In this document: positions 17,048 to 27,584 of the stretch, one piece after another
How the letters are laid out: each line of letters opens with the position of its first letter
How positions within the stretch are numbered: the first letter of the stretch is position 1
Assembly: GCF_000196015.1 (NCBI RefSeq)
Contig: NC_007973.1
Span: 124,001 to 188,000 of the forward strand
DNA length: 64,000 nucleotides
From: Cupriavidus metallidurans CH34
Lineage (GTDB): Bacteria; Pseudomonadota; Gammaproteobacteria; Burkholderiales; Burkholderiaceae
Direction of reading: 5' to 3'
The notes under the pieces: generated by a model
The model's database searches: none
Told to the model about the DNA's origin: nothing
What the model saw: the letters and a program-made list of their open reading frames with translations, nothing else
Translations under genes and position numbers: made by a program

Positions 17048-18426
17048 CACGGTTGGAAGTCGGGTTGTGCGGCGATGGCGCGTTCGGATGCGGCCGTGAG
17101 CGGAAGGCGAAGTTCGAGCACCGTGCCGCCCGCCGGATTGTCATGCCACGAGATCTGGCCGCCGAGCTGGCGCGCGGCGCTCTGCGCGAGGTACAGGCCG
17201 ATGCCCTGGCCACCATGGGCGCTGGCCACCGGCGATTCGCCCAGCCTTGCGCGCAGCCCCGGCGGAAGGCCGTGGCCGTGATCAGTGACGCGGTACACCA
17301 GCGCATCGGCCTCGCGCGCGATGTCCAGCCGCAGCGGTGGCCCCTGGCGATGGTCATGCCCGGCGGCCTGCTGGCTGCGCGCGGCATTGTCGAGCGCGAT
17401 CGTCAGGATCTGGCTGATGCGTGCCGTGTCCACGGCCTGCGCGGCCGCATCGGGCGCGGCACCGGCCTGCAGGCTTGCCTGTGGATGACGCAGTTGCCAG
17501 CGTTCGACGAACGGCGCCAGCCACGCATCGATTCGCTGCGGTGCCAGTGTTTCATGGTCGGCGCGCAGCCGGGCCAGGATCGAACGGCAGAGTTCAAGCT
17601 GCTGTTCCATCGTGCGGAGGTCGGCCTGGTAGTCGGCCACCGGTGTGTCGCTGCGATTCGTGTTCTCGGCGTCGGCACGCAGTTCCCCGGCGATCACGGC
17701 CAGCGTGGCCAGCGGGGTGCCGATCTCGTGCGCCACGGCGGCGGCCTGGTCATTGAGCGCCTCCACGCGCGCCTCGCGCAGCAGCAGCTCGCGCGCCTCG
17801 TTCAGTTGCGCGTCGCGCTGGCGCAGCGCGTTGGACAGCCGCGCCACGAAGAACGCGATCATCACCGCACTGGCCACAAAGTTGAGCCACATCCCGGCCA
17901 GGTGATAGTTCACCGCGTTGTCGGGGTTGTGCAGATCGAGCGGTATGTACTCGAGCAGCAGCATCGAATAGCAGGCCAGCGCGTACGCCGCGAGCGTCAC
18001 CACCAGCCGCCACGGCAGGATGGCCGAGGCAATCGCCAGTCCGGGCAGGTAGAACGACACGAATGGATTGGTCGCGCCGCCCGTGTAGAACAAGATGGCC
18101 GACAGCGCGGTCAGGTCGACCATCATCTGCACCATCAGCTCGGCGTCGGACGGCGCCGTGCCGTGGCGCGTGTGCCAGTGCAGGCGCGCCACGGTGAACA
18201 CGTTGAACACGGTCTGGACGGCGAACAGGAACAGCAGCGGCTTGTAGGGCAGGGCGATGCCGGCCAGCGACTCGCATGACACCAGCAGCAAGGCCTGGCC
18301 CGCCAGCAGCGCCCAGCGCAGCCAGCTAAGGCGGCGCAGGCTCACCAGGCTGTGACGCTGCGGCGCCGTGCCGATGGGCGGGGCGACGGAGGGCGGTAGG
18401 GTGGACATGACGATCGGGGGATGCAT
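17047..18426 (-). CDS. regB: RegB/PrrB-type membrane sensor histidine kinase
   Basis: 459-residue sensor kinase. About six hydrophobic segments occupy residues 30-200. The H-box reads AAVAHEIGTPLATLAVI, typical of the RegB group. N-box LTIALDNAARSQ, G1 VTDHGHGLPPG and G2 GGQGIGLYLAQSAARQLGG complete the ATPase domain. It is expected to sense redox or quinone state in the inner membrane and phosphorylate the adjoining RegA. The start is uncertain: ATG at 18426 or 18408, neither with a good ribosome site. Confidence 0.87.
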   Translation of the reverse strand: MHPPIVMSTLPPSVAPPIGTAPQRHSLVSLRRLSWLRWALLAGQALLLVSCESLAGIALPYKPLLFLFAVQTVFNVFTVARLHWHTRHGTAPSDAELMVQMMVDLTALSAILFYTGGATNPFVSFYLPGLAIASAILPWRLVVTLAAYALACYSMLLLEYIPLDLHNPDNAVNYHLAGMWLNFVASAVMIAFFVARLSNALRQRDAQLNEARELLLREARVEALNDQAAAVAHEIGTPLATLAVIAGELRADAENTNRSDTPVADYQADLRTMEQQLELCRSILARLRADHETLAPQRIDAWLAPFVERWQLRHPQASLQAGAAPDAAAQAVDTARISQILTIALDNAARSQQAAGHDHRQGPPLRLDIAREADALVYRVTDHGHGLPPGLRARLGESPVASAHGGQGIGLYLAQSAARQLGGQISWHDNPAGGTVLELRLPLTAASERAIAAQPDFQP

Positions 18427-18607
18427 GGCGCGAGTGTAGCAATGCCGCGGATCGGCGCTTGCAACGTGCGACACAGTGCCGCATTCTGAACGGCGGGCGG
18501 CGCTGCCAGACTGCGAGGTTCAGATCGCGGCAAGACACGCGGGGTGCTGCGTGATCTAATGACCGCCCTCAACACCCAATTCGTGCTGAATCGTGGAGAT
18601 GTTCCCT

Positions 18608-19096
18608 ATGCAAGCCAAGTTCCGCGCGGCCCGCGCCGCATCGATCGCAACCCTCGCCCTGGCCGGTCTGCTGGCCAGCGCCCAGGCCATGGCGCAAGTC
18701 GACGTCAGCGACGCCTGGGTGCGCGGCACCGTGCCGGCGCAGACCGCGTCTGGCGCGTTCATGACGCTGCACGCGCATCAGGACGCCAAGCTGGTCGGCG
18801 TGTCGTCGCCGGTGGGCACCGCCGAACTGCATGAAATGAAGATGGAAAACAACGTCATGCGGATGCGCCAGATTCCCTCGCTGGATCTGCCGAAGATGCA
18901 GGACGTGCAACTGAAGCCGGGCGGCTATCACGTGATGCTGATGGGCCTGAAGCAGCAGCTCAAGGCGGGCGACACGGTGCCCATCACGCTGAAGTTCGAG
19001 CAGAACGGCAAGGTGGTCGAGCAGCAGGTGAGCGCGCAGGTTCGCGACATGACCGCTTCCGCGCAGGGTGGCGGCCACGGCGATCACAAGCACTGA
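18608..19096 (+). CDS. PCu(A)C periplasmic copper chaperone
   Basis: 162-residue exported copper(I) chaperone that helps metallate cytochrome oxidase. The signal peptide ends at AQAMAQ (about residue 35). The family copper site H-x(n)-M ... H-x-M is visible as ELHEMKMENNVMRM and GGYHVMLMGL. The C-terminus GGGHGDHKH adds histidines. The ATG at 18608 is preceded by ggag. It is divergent from RegB/RegA, which fits regulation with respiration, but this is an inference. Confidence 0.9.
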   Translation: MQAKFRAARAASIATLALAGLLASAQAMAQVDVSDAWVRGTVPAQTASGAFMTLHAHQDAKLVGVSSPVGTAELHEMKMENNVMRMRQIPSLDLPKMQDVQLKPGGYHVMLMGLKQQLKAGDTVPITLKFEQNGKVVEQQVSAQVRDMTASAQGGGHGDHKH

Positions 19097-19181
19097 AGCA
19101 GCGATGCGCTGATTTCCGGTGCTGATCCGGGTACGTTGAGCGTCGGCACCGGACCCCGTCAGGGGTCATCGGACGGGGTGG

Positions 19182-20117
19182 TCAGCCGCGCAGGCTGATC
19201 GCGTCGGAGCTTTCCGCTTCCGGCGCGACCGCTTGCAATACCCGTTCGCGTAGCCAGGTCAGTCCCGGGTCCGCGTCGGCCTTCGCCGGCCAGATCATGC
19301 AGAACGCGAAGCCGGGGATCGTGAACGGCGCCTCGAAGATCGCCAGACGGTCGTCTGCCAGCGCTTCCAGCGAGCGGCGCGCGGTGGTCAGGACCATGTT
19401 GGTGCCAAGGATCAGGCCGGGCGCCACGCTCCAGTGCGGCACGGTGCAGGCGATCTTGCGTCGCCCGCCCAGTCGGGTCACGGCCGCGTCGATGGCGTCC
19501 CCGCGCTCGGTGGCTGCGGTCACCAGCACGTGCGAGCGCGCCAGATAGGCCACGTGATCTAGCCGGCCCGTATCGCGAACCGTTGCGGCGTCCACGGCAC
19601 ATGCAAAATCGTCGTCGAACAGCACCGCGGTGCGCACGCCTTCCGGCTCGAATGCGAAGGCGCCGAATGCCAGGTCGATCTGGCCATCCGCTACCTGAGC
19701 GGTCATCGTTTCCAGACTGCCCTGCGTGACGGTGAGGTCAATATTGGGCGCGGCCTTGCGCACCGTGCGCAGCAGGCGCGGCAACACCACCAGCGAACCA
19801 TAGTCGGACATCGCCAGCTTGAACGTCCGCCGGGCCGTGGCGGGCTGGAAGCCACCGGGCCCCAGCAGGATGCGGACCTGCGCGAGCGCCTCGGCCAGTG
19901 GCGCGGCCAGTTCGTGGGCGCGCGCGGTCAGCACCAGGCCGCCCTGGCCACGTACCAGCAGGGGATCGTCGAGCAACTGGCGCAGCCGCGCCAGCGAGTG
20001 GCTCACGGCGGGTTGACTGAGCTGCAGGCGCAGTGCGGCGCGCGAAATATGGCGTTCCGCAAGCAGCGCTTCCAGCACCACCAGAAGGTTGAGGTCGATT
20101 CCACGAAGGCTATTCAT
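19182..20117 (-). CDS. LysR-family transcriptional regulator
   Basis: 311-residue LysR regulator. The N-terminal winged helix has LRGIDLNLLVVLEALLAERH, AALRLQLSQPAVSHSLARLR and DPLLVRG, close to the NodD/LinR-like subgroup. The effector domain spans about 90-300. There is no divergently transcribed enzyme next to it, so the target is unclear. It lies 54 bases downstream of the CWC gene in the same direction. Confidence 0.92.
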   Translation of the reverse strand: MNSLRGIDLNLLVVLEALLAERHISRAALRLQLSQPAVSHSLARLRQLLDDPLLVRGQGGLVLTARAHELAAPLAEALAQVRILLGPGGFQPATARRTFKLAMSDYGSLVVLPRLLRTVRKAAPNIDLTVTQGSLETMTAQVADGQIDLAFGAFAFEPEGVRTAVLFDDDFACAVDAATVRDTGRLDHVAYLARSHVLVTAATERGDAIDAAVTRLGGRRKIACTVPHWSVAPGLILGTNMVLTTARRSLEALADDRLAIFEAPFTIPGFAFCMIWPAKADADPGLTWLRERVLQAVAPEAESSDAISLRG

Positions 20118-20171
20118 GCCGCGAATGTTAAACCGAACTTGGGGTGTTTGGGCATTCGCTGCTCTAAAAAT

Positions 20172-20402
20172 TCAATCTGGAGCAACGGCGTCCTGGGGGA
20201 CGTCGTCCTGCCGCTGCCGAAGGCAGGTTGGACACAGGCAATGTTGGCCCGCCACGATCTTGCGCGACGGCAGCAGCGGCAGGCTGGCGCACCAGCATTC
20301 GGGCAGCCCGGCCACGTAGCCACAGACGAACGCGGCGCCGCAACGGCTGCAATGTTCGACCGGGCGCAACTGGCCTGTCTGGATCGTCGACGGATCGGTC
20401 AT
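20172..20402 (-). CDS. Cysteine-rich CWC-family small protein
   Basis: 76-residue protein with the CWC signature: EHCSRCGAAFVCG, ECWCASLP and HCLCPTCL. Eight cysteines in these clusters suggest zinc or iron-sulfur binding. The family function is unknown. The ATG at 20402 gives the usual family length; the frame is open further upstream. It is transcribed toward the LysR gene and is divergent from argB. Confidence 0.8.
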   Translation of the reverse strand: MTDPSTIQTGQLRPVEHCSRCGAAFVCGYVAGLPECWCASLPLLPSRKIVAGQHCLCPTCLRQRQDDVPQDAVAPD

Positions 20403-20449
20403 CGTATGCCACTCATCCGGATTGCAATGTGGTCGCGGGTTTCTTGTAA

Positions 20450-21529
<1,080 letters not shown>

Positions 21530-21593
21530 GCGCGTCATAGGGGAATCCGCCGCGTGCGGGTTCCCGCCTCTTCCTCCATTTCCAGATACCCGC

Positions 21594-22598
21594 GTGTTCA
21601 TTCGTCAGCCCACCCAGCGTCGCGGCGTAGAACGCGCTCGCCTGCATTCCTCCCACCGGCCGCGGCGCCATCTGGTCCGCGGCGTGGCCGGCAACACGTC
21701 TGGCGACACCGTCTGGCTGTTCGATCTCGACAACACGCTGCACGATGCCTCGCACGCCATCTTTCCGGCGATCAACCGACTGATGACGGCCTACGTGGCG
21801 CGTGTGCTCGGCTGCGACGACGCTACGGCCAGCCGGGTGCGCGTCGACTACTGGCAGCGCTACGGCGCCACGCTGCTCGGCATGGTCCGCCACCATCAGG
21901 TCGATCCGGCGGACTTCCTGCGCGCCGCGCATGATTTCCCCGAGCTGGCGGACATGGTGCGCGTGCGACGAGGTCTGGTGGCCGCACTGCGCCAGTTGCC
22001 GGGGCGGAAGATCCTGGTCACGAACGCACCGCGCAACTACGCGCGCAGCGTGATGGCGATCGCTGGCATCGATCGATGTTTCGAGCGGGTCGTGGCCATC
22101 GAGGACATGTGGGTGCACGGACACCTGCGTCCGAAACCGGACCGCCGCATGATGCTGCGATTGCTGGCGCAGATCGGCGTGGCGCCGCACCGGGCGGTAC
22201 TGGTGGAAGACACGCTGTCGCACCTCAAGCACTATGCGGGGTCGGGTATCCGCAGGGCCTGGGTGACCGGCTACCTGCGCACGATCGCGCCGTCACGGCC
22301 GCACGTGGTGGTGCCGGCTCAGGACGCCAGCGTGCCCGGCGCGGCGCGTGACGCGGTCACTCGCTCGACGCTGGCTGCCGAAGACCGCCAGCGCGTGGCG
22401 CATCTGGCGCAGGAACGGTCGGTGACGCTGGTGGCGGCCGAGAGCCAGGACCCCACCCGTGCGGCAACCACGCCACAGTCGCAGCCCGATCATTTGCCGC
22501 GTATGCGGGCACGCGTGACGAATCGGCCCGGCTATGTGGACATAAAAGTACAATCGATGCATCAACTCCTACGACGAATGTGGAGAACCGGGTCATGA
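21594..22598 (+). CDS. HAD-family pyrimidine 5'-nucleotidase-like phosphatase
   Basis: 334 residues beginning with GTG. HAD motif I is WLFDLDNTLHDAS (about residue 43), motif II ILVTNAPR, motif III lysine in LRPKPDRRMM, and motif IV LVEDTLSHLKHYA. This is the pattern of the SDT1/PPM-like pyrimidine 5'-nucleotidases. The last ~100 residues are Ala/Arg-rich and probably disordered, longer than usual. The stop overlaps the slmA start (ATGA). Substrate not proven by sequence. Confidence 0.85.
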   Translation: MFIRQPTQRRGVERARLHSSHRPRRHLVRGVAGNTSGDTVWLFDLDNTLHDASHAIFPAINRLMTAYVARVLGCDDATASRVRVDYWQRYGATLLGMVRHHQVDPADFLRAAHDFPELADMVRVRRGLVAALRQLPGRKILVTNAPRNYARSVMAIAGIDRCFERVVAIEDMWVHGHLRPKPDRRMMLRLLAQIGVAPHRAVLVEDTLSHLKHYAGSGIRRAWVTGYLRTIAPSRPHVVVPAQDASVPGAARDAVTRSTLAAEDRQRVAHLAQERSVTLVAAESQDPTRAATTPQSQPDHLPRMRARVTNRPGYVDIKVQSMHQLLRRMWRTGS

Positions 22599-23245
22599 CT
22601 CAAACCATTTCAAGCCAGGCAGAGGCGGACACGCCCGCTGGCCACTCGCCGGAAGCGGCGCCCGCGCGCAAGCGTCCGCGCCCGGGTGAACGCCGTATCC
22701 AGATCCTCCAGACGCTGGCAGGGATGCTCGAACACCCGCGCGGGGAAAAGATCACCACCGCGGCGCTGGCTGCGAAGCTCTCGGTATCCGAGGCCGCGCT
22801 GTACCGGCACTTTGCCAGCAAGGCGCAGATGTTCGAAGGCCTGATCGGCTTCATCGAGCAGACCGTCTTCGGCCTGATCAACCAGATCACCACGCAGGAA
22901 GAGCATGGGCTGCGCCAGGCGCAGGCGATCGTGCGCATGCTGCTGTCGTTCGCCGAGAAGAACCCCGGCATGACGCGTGTGCTGACTGGCGAGGCGCTCG
23001 TCGGCGAACACGAGCGCTTGCAGGAGCGCATCAACCAGATGATCGACCGTATCGAGGCGTCGCTGCGTCAGTGTCTGAAGGTGGCCGTCAGTCAGGCGGC
23101 GTTTCCGCCCGATGCCGATATTCCGTTGCGCGTGGCGCTGATCACGGCGGCCGTGCAGGGGCACTGGCATCGCTTCGTGAAGAGCGGTTTCCGCAAGGCG
23201 CCGACCGAGAATATCGATGCGCAACTGCGCATCCTGCTGGGCTGA
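22595..23245 (+). CDS. slmA: Nucleoid occlusion factor SlmA (TetR family)
   Basis: 216-residue TetR-fold protein. The family binds chromosomal sites and FtsZ to block division over the nucleoid. The helix-turn-helix reads ITTAALAAKLSVSEAALYRHFASKAQMFEGL (about residues 50-80), shown here only as landmarks: TTAALAAKLSVSEA and LYRHFASKAQMFEG. FIEQTVFGLINQI and LTGEALVGEHERLQ match SlmA. The ATG at 22595 follows gtggagaac. Coupled to the upstream phosphatase by ATGA. Confidence 0.92.
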   Translation: MTQTISSQAEADTPAGHSPEAAPARKRPRPGERRIQILQTLAGMLEHPRGEKITTAALAAKLSVSEAALYRHFASKAQMFEGLIGFIEQTVFGLINQITTQEEHGLRQAQAIVRMLLSFAEKNPGMTRVLTGEALVGEHERLQERINQMIDRIEASLRQCLKVAVSQAAFPPDADIPLRVALITAAVQGHWHRFVKSGFRKAPTENIDAQLRILLG

Positions 23246-23280
23246 TCCGAACAGGAGCAGGCACAAAAAACGGTTTGCAC

Positions 23281-23286
23281 TATAAT
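23281..23286 (+). promoter_or_regulatory. -10 element of the metX leader transcript
   Basis: Perfect TATAAT. Transcription would start near 23292, two bases before the riboswitch begins. The -35 region is poorly conserved. Confidence 0.6.
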
Positions 23287-23293
23287 GTGCGGG

Positions 23294-23385
23294 TCGCGCC
23301 GATTTGATGACTGGCTTGCGGGCGCGCGGCGATGGGAAGGGAAGTCTTCCGGTTGCCAATATAAATGCGGCTAAAGAGGTTGGGT
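23294..23385 (+). ncRNA. SAM-II-type riboswitch with long loop, upstream of metX
   Basis: P1 is cgcgcc (23295-23300) paired to ggcgcg (23321-23326). The P1 loop begins GATTT and ends CTTGCG, as in SAM-II. The conserved 3' segment is AATATAAATGCGGCTAAAG (23358-23376). Between P1 and that segment is an extra hairpin (ggaa-gtc-ttcc inside ggc/gcc arms), giving the long-loop form. A terminator lies 55 bases downstream, so binding of S-adenosylmethionine probably lowers metX-metW transcription. Function follows from the family. Confidence 0.82.
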
Positions 23386-23439
23386 CGGTGCCTCGCGGAA
23401 GATTCATGCATGGCACCGGCACGCGGGACACCGCGAACG

Positions 23440-23487
23440 CCCGACTTGGCTGCGAAGCATCACACGCACTGCCAGTCGGGTTTTTTT
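23440..23487 (+). terminator. Intrinsic terminator between SAM-II aptamer and metX
   Basis: cccgacttggc pairs with gccagtcggg (one-base bulge), followed by seven T. It lies within the metX leader and is the likely expression platform of the riboswitch. Confidence 0.85.
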
Positions 23488-23515
23488 ATGCCTGCCTCAC
23501 TCGCGGGCCCCGCTC

Positions 23516-24688
23516 ATGACCGATGTCGCTCCTCCCGCTGGTGTGCTCGACGTGCCGACCGATTCCGTCGGTGTCGTTACGCCCCAGCGCATGCATTTTT
23601 CGGAGCCGCTGCAGCTCCGCAACGGCAGCCAGATCGCCGACTACGACCTGATGGTCGAAACCTACGGCACGCTGAACGCCGCGCGGACCAATGCCGTGCT
23701 GGTCTGTCACGCGCTCAACGCCTCGCACCACGTCGCCGGCATCGCCGCGGACAATCCGCGCGATATCGGCTGGTGGGACAACATGGTGGGCCCCGGCAAG
23801 CCGCTCGACACCAACCGCTTCTTCGTGATCGGCGTGAACAACCTCGGCTCGTGCTTCGGATCGACCGGGCCGATGAGCACCAATCCGTCGACCGGGGCGC
23901 CGTATGGCGCGTTGTTCCCGGTGGTGACGGTGGAAGACTGGGTCAACGCGCAGGCGCGCGTGGCCGACATATTCGGCATTCAACAGTTCGCCGCCGTGAT
24001 GGGCGGCAGCCTGGGCGGCATGCAGGCGCTGGCCTGGAGCCTGATGTATCCGGAGCGGCTGCGCCACTGCATCGTGGTGGCTTCCACGCCGAAACTGTCC
24101 GCGCAGAACATCGCGTTCAACGAGGTCGCGCGCAGTTCCATCCTGTCGGACCCGGATTTCCACGGCGGCAACTACTACGCGCACAACGTCAAGCCGAAGC
24201 GCGGCCTGCGCGTGGCGCGGATGATCGGCCATATCACCTATCTGTCCGACGAGGACATGGCCGAGAAATTCGGCCGCTCGCTGAAGGCCGAGGACATCCG
24301 CTTCTCGTTTGACGTCGAGTTCCAGGTGGAAAGCTACCTGCGTTACCAGGGCGACAAATTCGCCGAGTACTTCGACGCGAATACCTACCTGCTGATCACG
24401 CGCGCGCTCGACTACTTCGATCCGGCGCTGGCGCACGGTGGCGACCTGACGCGCGCCATGGCGCAGACGCAGGCCGGCTTCCTGGTCGTCAGTTTCACCA
24501 CGGACTGGCGCTTTGCGCCGAACCGCAGCCGCGAGATCGTCAAGGCGCTGCTCGACAACAAGCGACCGGTGTCGTACGCGGAGATCGACGCTCCGCACGG
24601 CCACGATGCCTTCCTGCTCGACGACGCCCGCTATCACAACCTGATGCGCGCCTACTACGACCGCATCGCAGAGGAGATCGGCGCATGA
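23516..24688 (+). CDS. metX: Homoserine O-acyltransferase MetX
   Basis: 390-residue alpha/beta-hydrolase-fold acyltransferase that activates homoserine for methionine synthesis. The nucleophile elbow is [12 protein letters not shown], the catalytic His is in [10 protein letters not shown], and [14 protein letters not shown] matches the family. In many proteobacteria MetX uses succinyl-CoA rather than acetyl-CoA; I cannot settle this. It overlaps metW by four bases (ATGA). It is controlled by the SAM-II-type leader. Confidence 0.95.
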   Translation: MTDVAPPAGVLDVPTDSVGVVTPQRMHFSEPLQLRNGSQIADYDLMVETYGTLNAARTNAVLVCHALNASHHVAGIAADNPRDIGWWDNMVGPGKPLDTNRFFVIGVNNLGSCFGSTGPMSTNPSTGAPYGALFPVVTVEDWVNAQARVADIFGIQQFAAVMGGSLGGMQALAWSLMYPERLRHCIVVASTPKLSAQNIAFNEVARSSILSDPDFHGGNYYAHNVKPKRGLRVARMIGHITYLSDEDMAEKFGRSLKAEDIRFSFDVEFQVESYLRYQGDKFAEYFDANTYLLITRALDYFDPALAHGGDLTRAMAQTQAGFLVVSFTTDWRFAPNRSREIVKALLDNKRPVSYAEIDAPHGHDAFLLDDARYHNLMRAYYDRIAEEIGA

Positions 24689-25296
24689 ACGCGGCTTCCA
24701 ATCCGAATATCCTCGCGCTGCGTCCGGACTTCCGCGCTATCGCGCGCTGGATCGAACCGAACTCCACCGTGCTCGACGCCGGCTGCGGCGACGGCAGCCT
24801 GCTGCGCGTGCTGCAGGACGAACTGGACGTTCAGGCCTACGGCATCGAGATCCGCGATGAAGAGGTACTGGCTTGCGCCCAGAAGGGGGTGCATGTCATC
24901 CAGCAGAACCTGGAAGGGGGGCTGGCGCTGTTCGAGGACCAGAGCTTTGACACGGTGATCCTGTCCCAGACGCTGCAGACCATCCACAACACGGCCCAGG
25001 TGCTGCGCGACACCCTGCGCGTGGGCCGCGAGTGCATCGTCTCGTTCCCGAACTTCGGCTACTGGCCGCACCGGCTGTCGGTGTTTCGTGGCCGGATGCC
25101 GGTGTCCGAGTCGCTGCCGTACCAGTGGTACAACACGCCGAACGTGCGTGTGCTGACGATCAGCGATTTCGAGGCGCTGGCGCCCAAGGTGGGCCTGCGC
25201 GTGCTCGACCGCGTGGTGATGCATGAGGGTGTGACGGTGAACTGGGGCGTCAACTGGCGCGGCAGCCTGGCGGTGTACCGAGTCTGCGCGGTCTGA
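24685..25296 (+). CDS. metW: MetW, methionine biosynthesis methyltransferase-like protein
   Basis: 203-residue class I SAM-methyltransferase-fold protein needed with MetX for efficient homoserine acylation in proteobacteria. SAM-binding motif I is [12 protein letters not shown] (about residue 30). [14 protein letters not shown] and [16 protein letters not shown] are MetW hallmarks. Coupled to metX by ATGA. Confidence 0.95.
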   Translation: MNAASNPNILALRPDFRAIARWIEPNSTVLDAGCGDGSLLRVLQDELDVQAYGIEIRDEEVLACAQKGVHVIQQNLEGGLALFEDQSFDTVILSQTLQTIHNTAQVLRDTLRVGRECIVSFPNFGYWPHRLSVFRGRMPVSESLPYQWYNTPNVRVLTISDFEALAPKVGLRVLDRVVMHEGVTVNWGVNWRGSLAVYRVCAV

Positions 25297-25388
25297 TGGG
25301 GTATCGGTCCGATGAGTCGATAGCTTGACGCAAGCCTCTGGCAGGCATACCGTACGTGAGTTACCGAACGATCGTACTATTTCCTGCC

Positions 25389-26207
25389 ATGACGCAAGCG
25401 CCCCTGCATCCACTCGATCAAGCACTGAAGCTCGAACCCGCTGGCGAACATCGCTATGTGGGCCATACCAGCCAGGCTTACTGGAACATGATCGGCCCGT
25501 TCGGCGGAGCCACCGCGGCCGTGATGCTGCAGGCCGCCCTGGTGCACCCAGAGCGCCTGGGCGACCCGATTGCGCTCACCGTCAACTTTGCGGGGCCGAT
25601 TGGGGAGGGTGACTTCGAGGTCGAGGCGCGGCCGTCGCGCACCAATCGCTCGACCCAGCACTGGCATCTGGAACTGCGTCAGAACGGCGAGGTGACGACC
25701 ACCGGCAGCGCCGTGTTTGCCGTGCGTCGCCAAACCTGGAATTCGGGCGAGGCCGTGATGCCGCAGGTGCCCGCCGCCGAATCGCTGCCGGTCATGAGCG
25801 GTTTCGCGCCGGTGAAGTGGCTGGGCAGCTATGACATTCGGGCAGTCCGCGGCGCCAAGCCGACCACGGCCCCCGGGACCGAGAACCCCGACAGCCTGTC
25901 CCAGTTCTGGATTCGGGACGAACCGGCACGCACGCCCGACTATGCGTCGATGGCGGCATGGTGCGACGCGTTCTATCCGCGCATCTTCCTCAAGCGCGCG
26001 GGCTTCGTGCCGGCGGGCACGGTATCCCTGACCACATATTTCCATGCCGATGCCGCCACGCTGGCGGCAGTTGGCGACAGCCATGTGCTGGGCTGCGCGC
26101 AGGCGCGCGTGTTCCGCCAGGGCTTCTTCGACCAGAGCGCGGAGATCTGGAGCGCGAGCGGCGAGTTGCTCGCTACCTCGCACCAGATCGTCTACTACAA
26201 GGAATAA
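25389..26207 (+). CDS. Acyl-CoA thioesterase (double hot-dog fold)
   Basis: 272-residue TesB-like thioesterase family protein with two hot-dog domains. PFGGATAAVMLQAALVHPER in the first domain and LTTYFHADAATLAAVGDSHVLG in the second match the family, as does the C-terminal tail SHQIVYYKE. The start is uncertain: ATG 25389 lacks a good ribosome site, and an in-frame GTG lies at 25356. It converges with ampG, and the two stop codons are one base apart. Chain-length preference unknown. Confidence 0.82.
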   Translation: MTQAPLHPLDQALKLEPAGEHRYVGHTSQAYWNMIGPFGGATAAVMLQAALVHPERLGDPIALTVNFAGPIGEGDFEVEARPSRTNRSTQHWHLELRQNGEVTTTGSAVFAVRRQTWNSGEAVMPQVPAAESLPVMSGFAPVKWLGSYDIRAVRGAKPTTAPGTENPDSLSQFWIRDEPARTPDYASMAAWCDAFYPRIFLKRAGFVPAGTVSLTTYFHADAATLAAVGDSHVLGCAQARVFRQGFFDQSAEIWSASGELLATSHQIVYYKE

Positions 26208-26208
26208 G

Positions 26209-27489
26209 TTACGCCGGGCGCGGCACCGCAGGTTCTGCCGGTTCCCGCGCCTGCGCTTCGTAGCGGTGGACGGTGTTGCGCATGGCCCAGAGCAGCGCAA
26301 CGCCGGGCACGGCCGCGATGACGGTGCCAAGGTAGAACGGCGCCCATCCCCAGGCTTCGACCATGTAGCCGGAGGTCGGCCCCACGTAGACGCGTCCGAT
26401 CGACGCCAGCGCAGATAGCAGCGCGTACTGGGTGGCCGAGAATGACCGGTTGCACAGCGTCATCAGCAGCGCCACGAAGGCCGCGGTGCCCATGCCGCCG
26501 CAGAGGTTTTCGACGGCGATCGTCGCACCCATCGTCCACAGGTGCGGCGGCGTGACGGACAGGATCCAGTAGCCCAGATTCGACACGCCCTGCAGGATGC
26601 CGAACAGCATCAGCGAACGGTACAGGCCCAGGCGCACCATCAGCGAACCGCCGAACAGCGCGCCGATGATCGTCGCGGCCAGCCCCAGCGTCTTGTTGAC
26701 GATGCCGACCTCGCCCGGATCGAAGCCCAGGCCGCGAATCAGGAACGTGGTCGACAGGCTGCCCGCGAAGGCGTCGCCGAGCTTGTACAGCACGATCAGC
26801 AGCAGCAGCCACCACGCGCCCTGGCGGCCAAAGAAATCGCGCAGCGGACCGACTACCGCTTCTTCCAGCGAGCGCGGCGCGCGCGCCGGGACGTCCGGCT
26901 CCGGCGCCCAGATCAGCGTGACCAGCCCAACGCTCATCAGCGCCGCCATCAGCAGGTACATGTGTGGCCACCCCAGCACGCGATCGGCCAGATAGAGCGC
27001 CAGCCCACCCGACACCAGCATCGCCAGCCGGTAGCCGAGCACCTTGACCGCCGCGCCGGCGCCGCGCTCGGACGGGCGTAGCACGTCGGTGCTGTAGGCA
27101 TCGAACACGATGTCCTGCGAAGCCGACAGGAAGGCGACCAGTGTGGCCAGCGCGGCCAGCGCCCACAGTGCCTCGTGGGGTGGGCAAAACGCCATCGCCG
27201 CGATGCTGCCCACCAGCCCGAGCTGCGTGACCAGCAGCCAACCGCGCCGACGGCCCAGTAGCGGCGGCGTGAAGCGGTCCATCAGCGGAGCCCAGAGGAA
27301 CTTGAAGATATAGGCCTGGCCGACCAGCGAGAAAAAGCCGATCGTCTTGATGTCCAGCCCTTCGACCGTCATCCACGCCTGCAGCGTGCCCGAGGTCAGC
27401 GCCAGGGGGAGTCCGGAGGCAAAACCGAGCGTCAGCATGGCCCCGATGCGGCGATTGCGGAAGATGTCGAGATAGTCTTGAAAAGTCAT
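26209..27489 (-). CDS. ampG: AmpG-family muropeptide permease
   Basis: 426-residue major-facilitator protein with about 12-14 hydrophobic helices, inner membrane. LGFASGLPLALTSGTLQAWM, FKFLWAPLMDRF and SASQDIVFDAYSTDVL are AmpG signatures. It imports GlcNAc-anhydroMurNAc peptides for cell-wall recycling. The ATG at 27489 fits the family N-terminus. It is divergent from the M48 protease with only about 95 bases between starts. Confidence 0.92.
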   Translation of the reverse strand: MTFQDYLDIFRNRRIGAMLTLGFASGLPLALTSGTLQAWMTVEGLDIKTIGFFSLVGQAYIFKFLWAPLMDRFTPPLLGRRRGWLLVTQLGLVGSIAAMAFCPPHEALWALAALATLVAFLSASQDIVFDAYSTDVLRPSERGAGAAVKVLGYRLAMLVSGGLALYLADRVLGWPHMYLLMAALMSVGLVTLIWAPEPDVPARAPRSLEEAVVGPLRDFFGRQGAWWLLLLIVLYKLGDAFAGSLSTTFLIRGLGFDPGEVGIVNKTLGLAATIIGALFGGSLMVRLGLYRSLMLFGILQGVSNLGYWILSVTPPHLWTMGATIAVENLCGGMGTAAFVALLMTLCNRSFSATQYALLSALASIGRVYVGPTSGYMVEAWGWAPFYLGTVIAAVPGVALLWAMRNTVHRYEAQAREPAEPAVPRPA

Positions 27490-27584
27490 GATGGCGAGGA
27501 CGGCGCGCGGCTGGCTGTGTATTATTGCATCACCAATTCCGCGCCCCCGAACAAGTCGAAATTTTCTACCCAGCGAGCCCTGCC

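Noticed and set aside
23488..23515. ATG at 23488 as start of metX
   Set aside because: It is not in frame with MetX; it only follows the terminator T-run. The ATG at 23516 is in frame.
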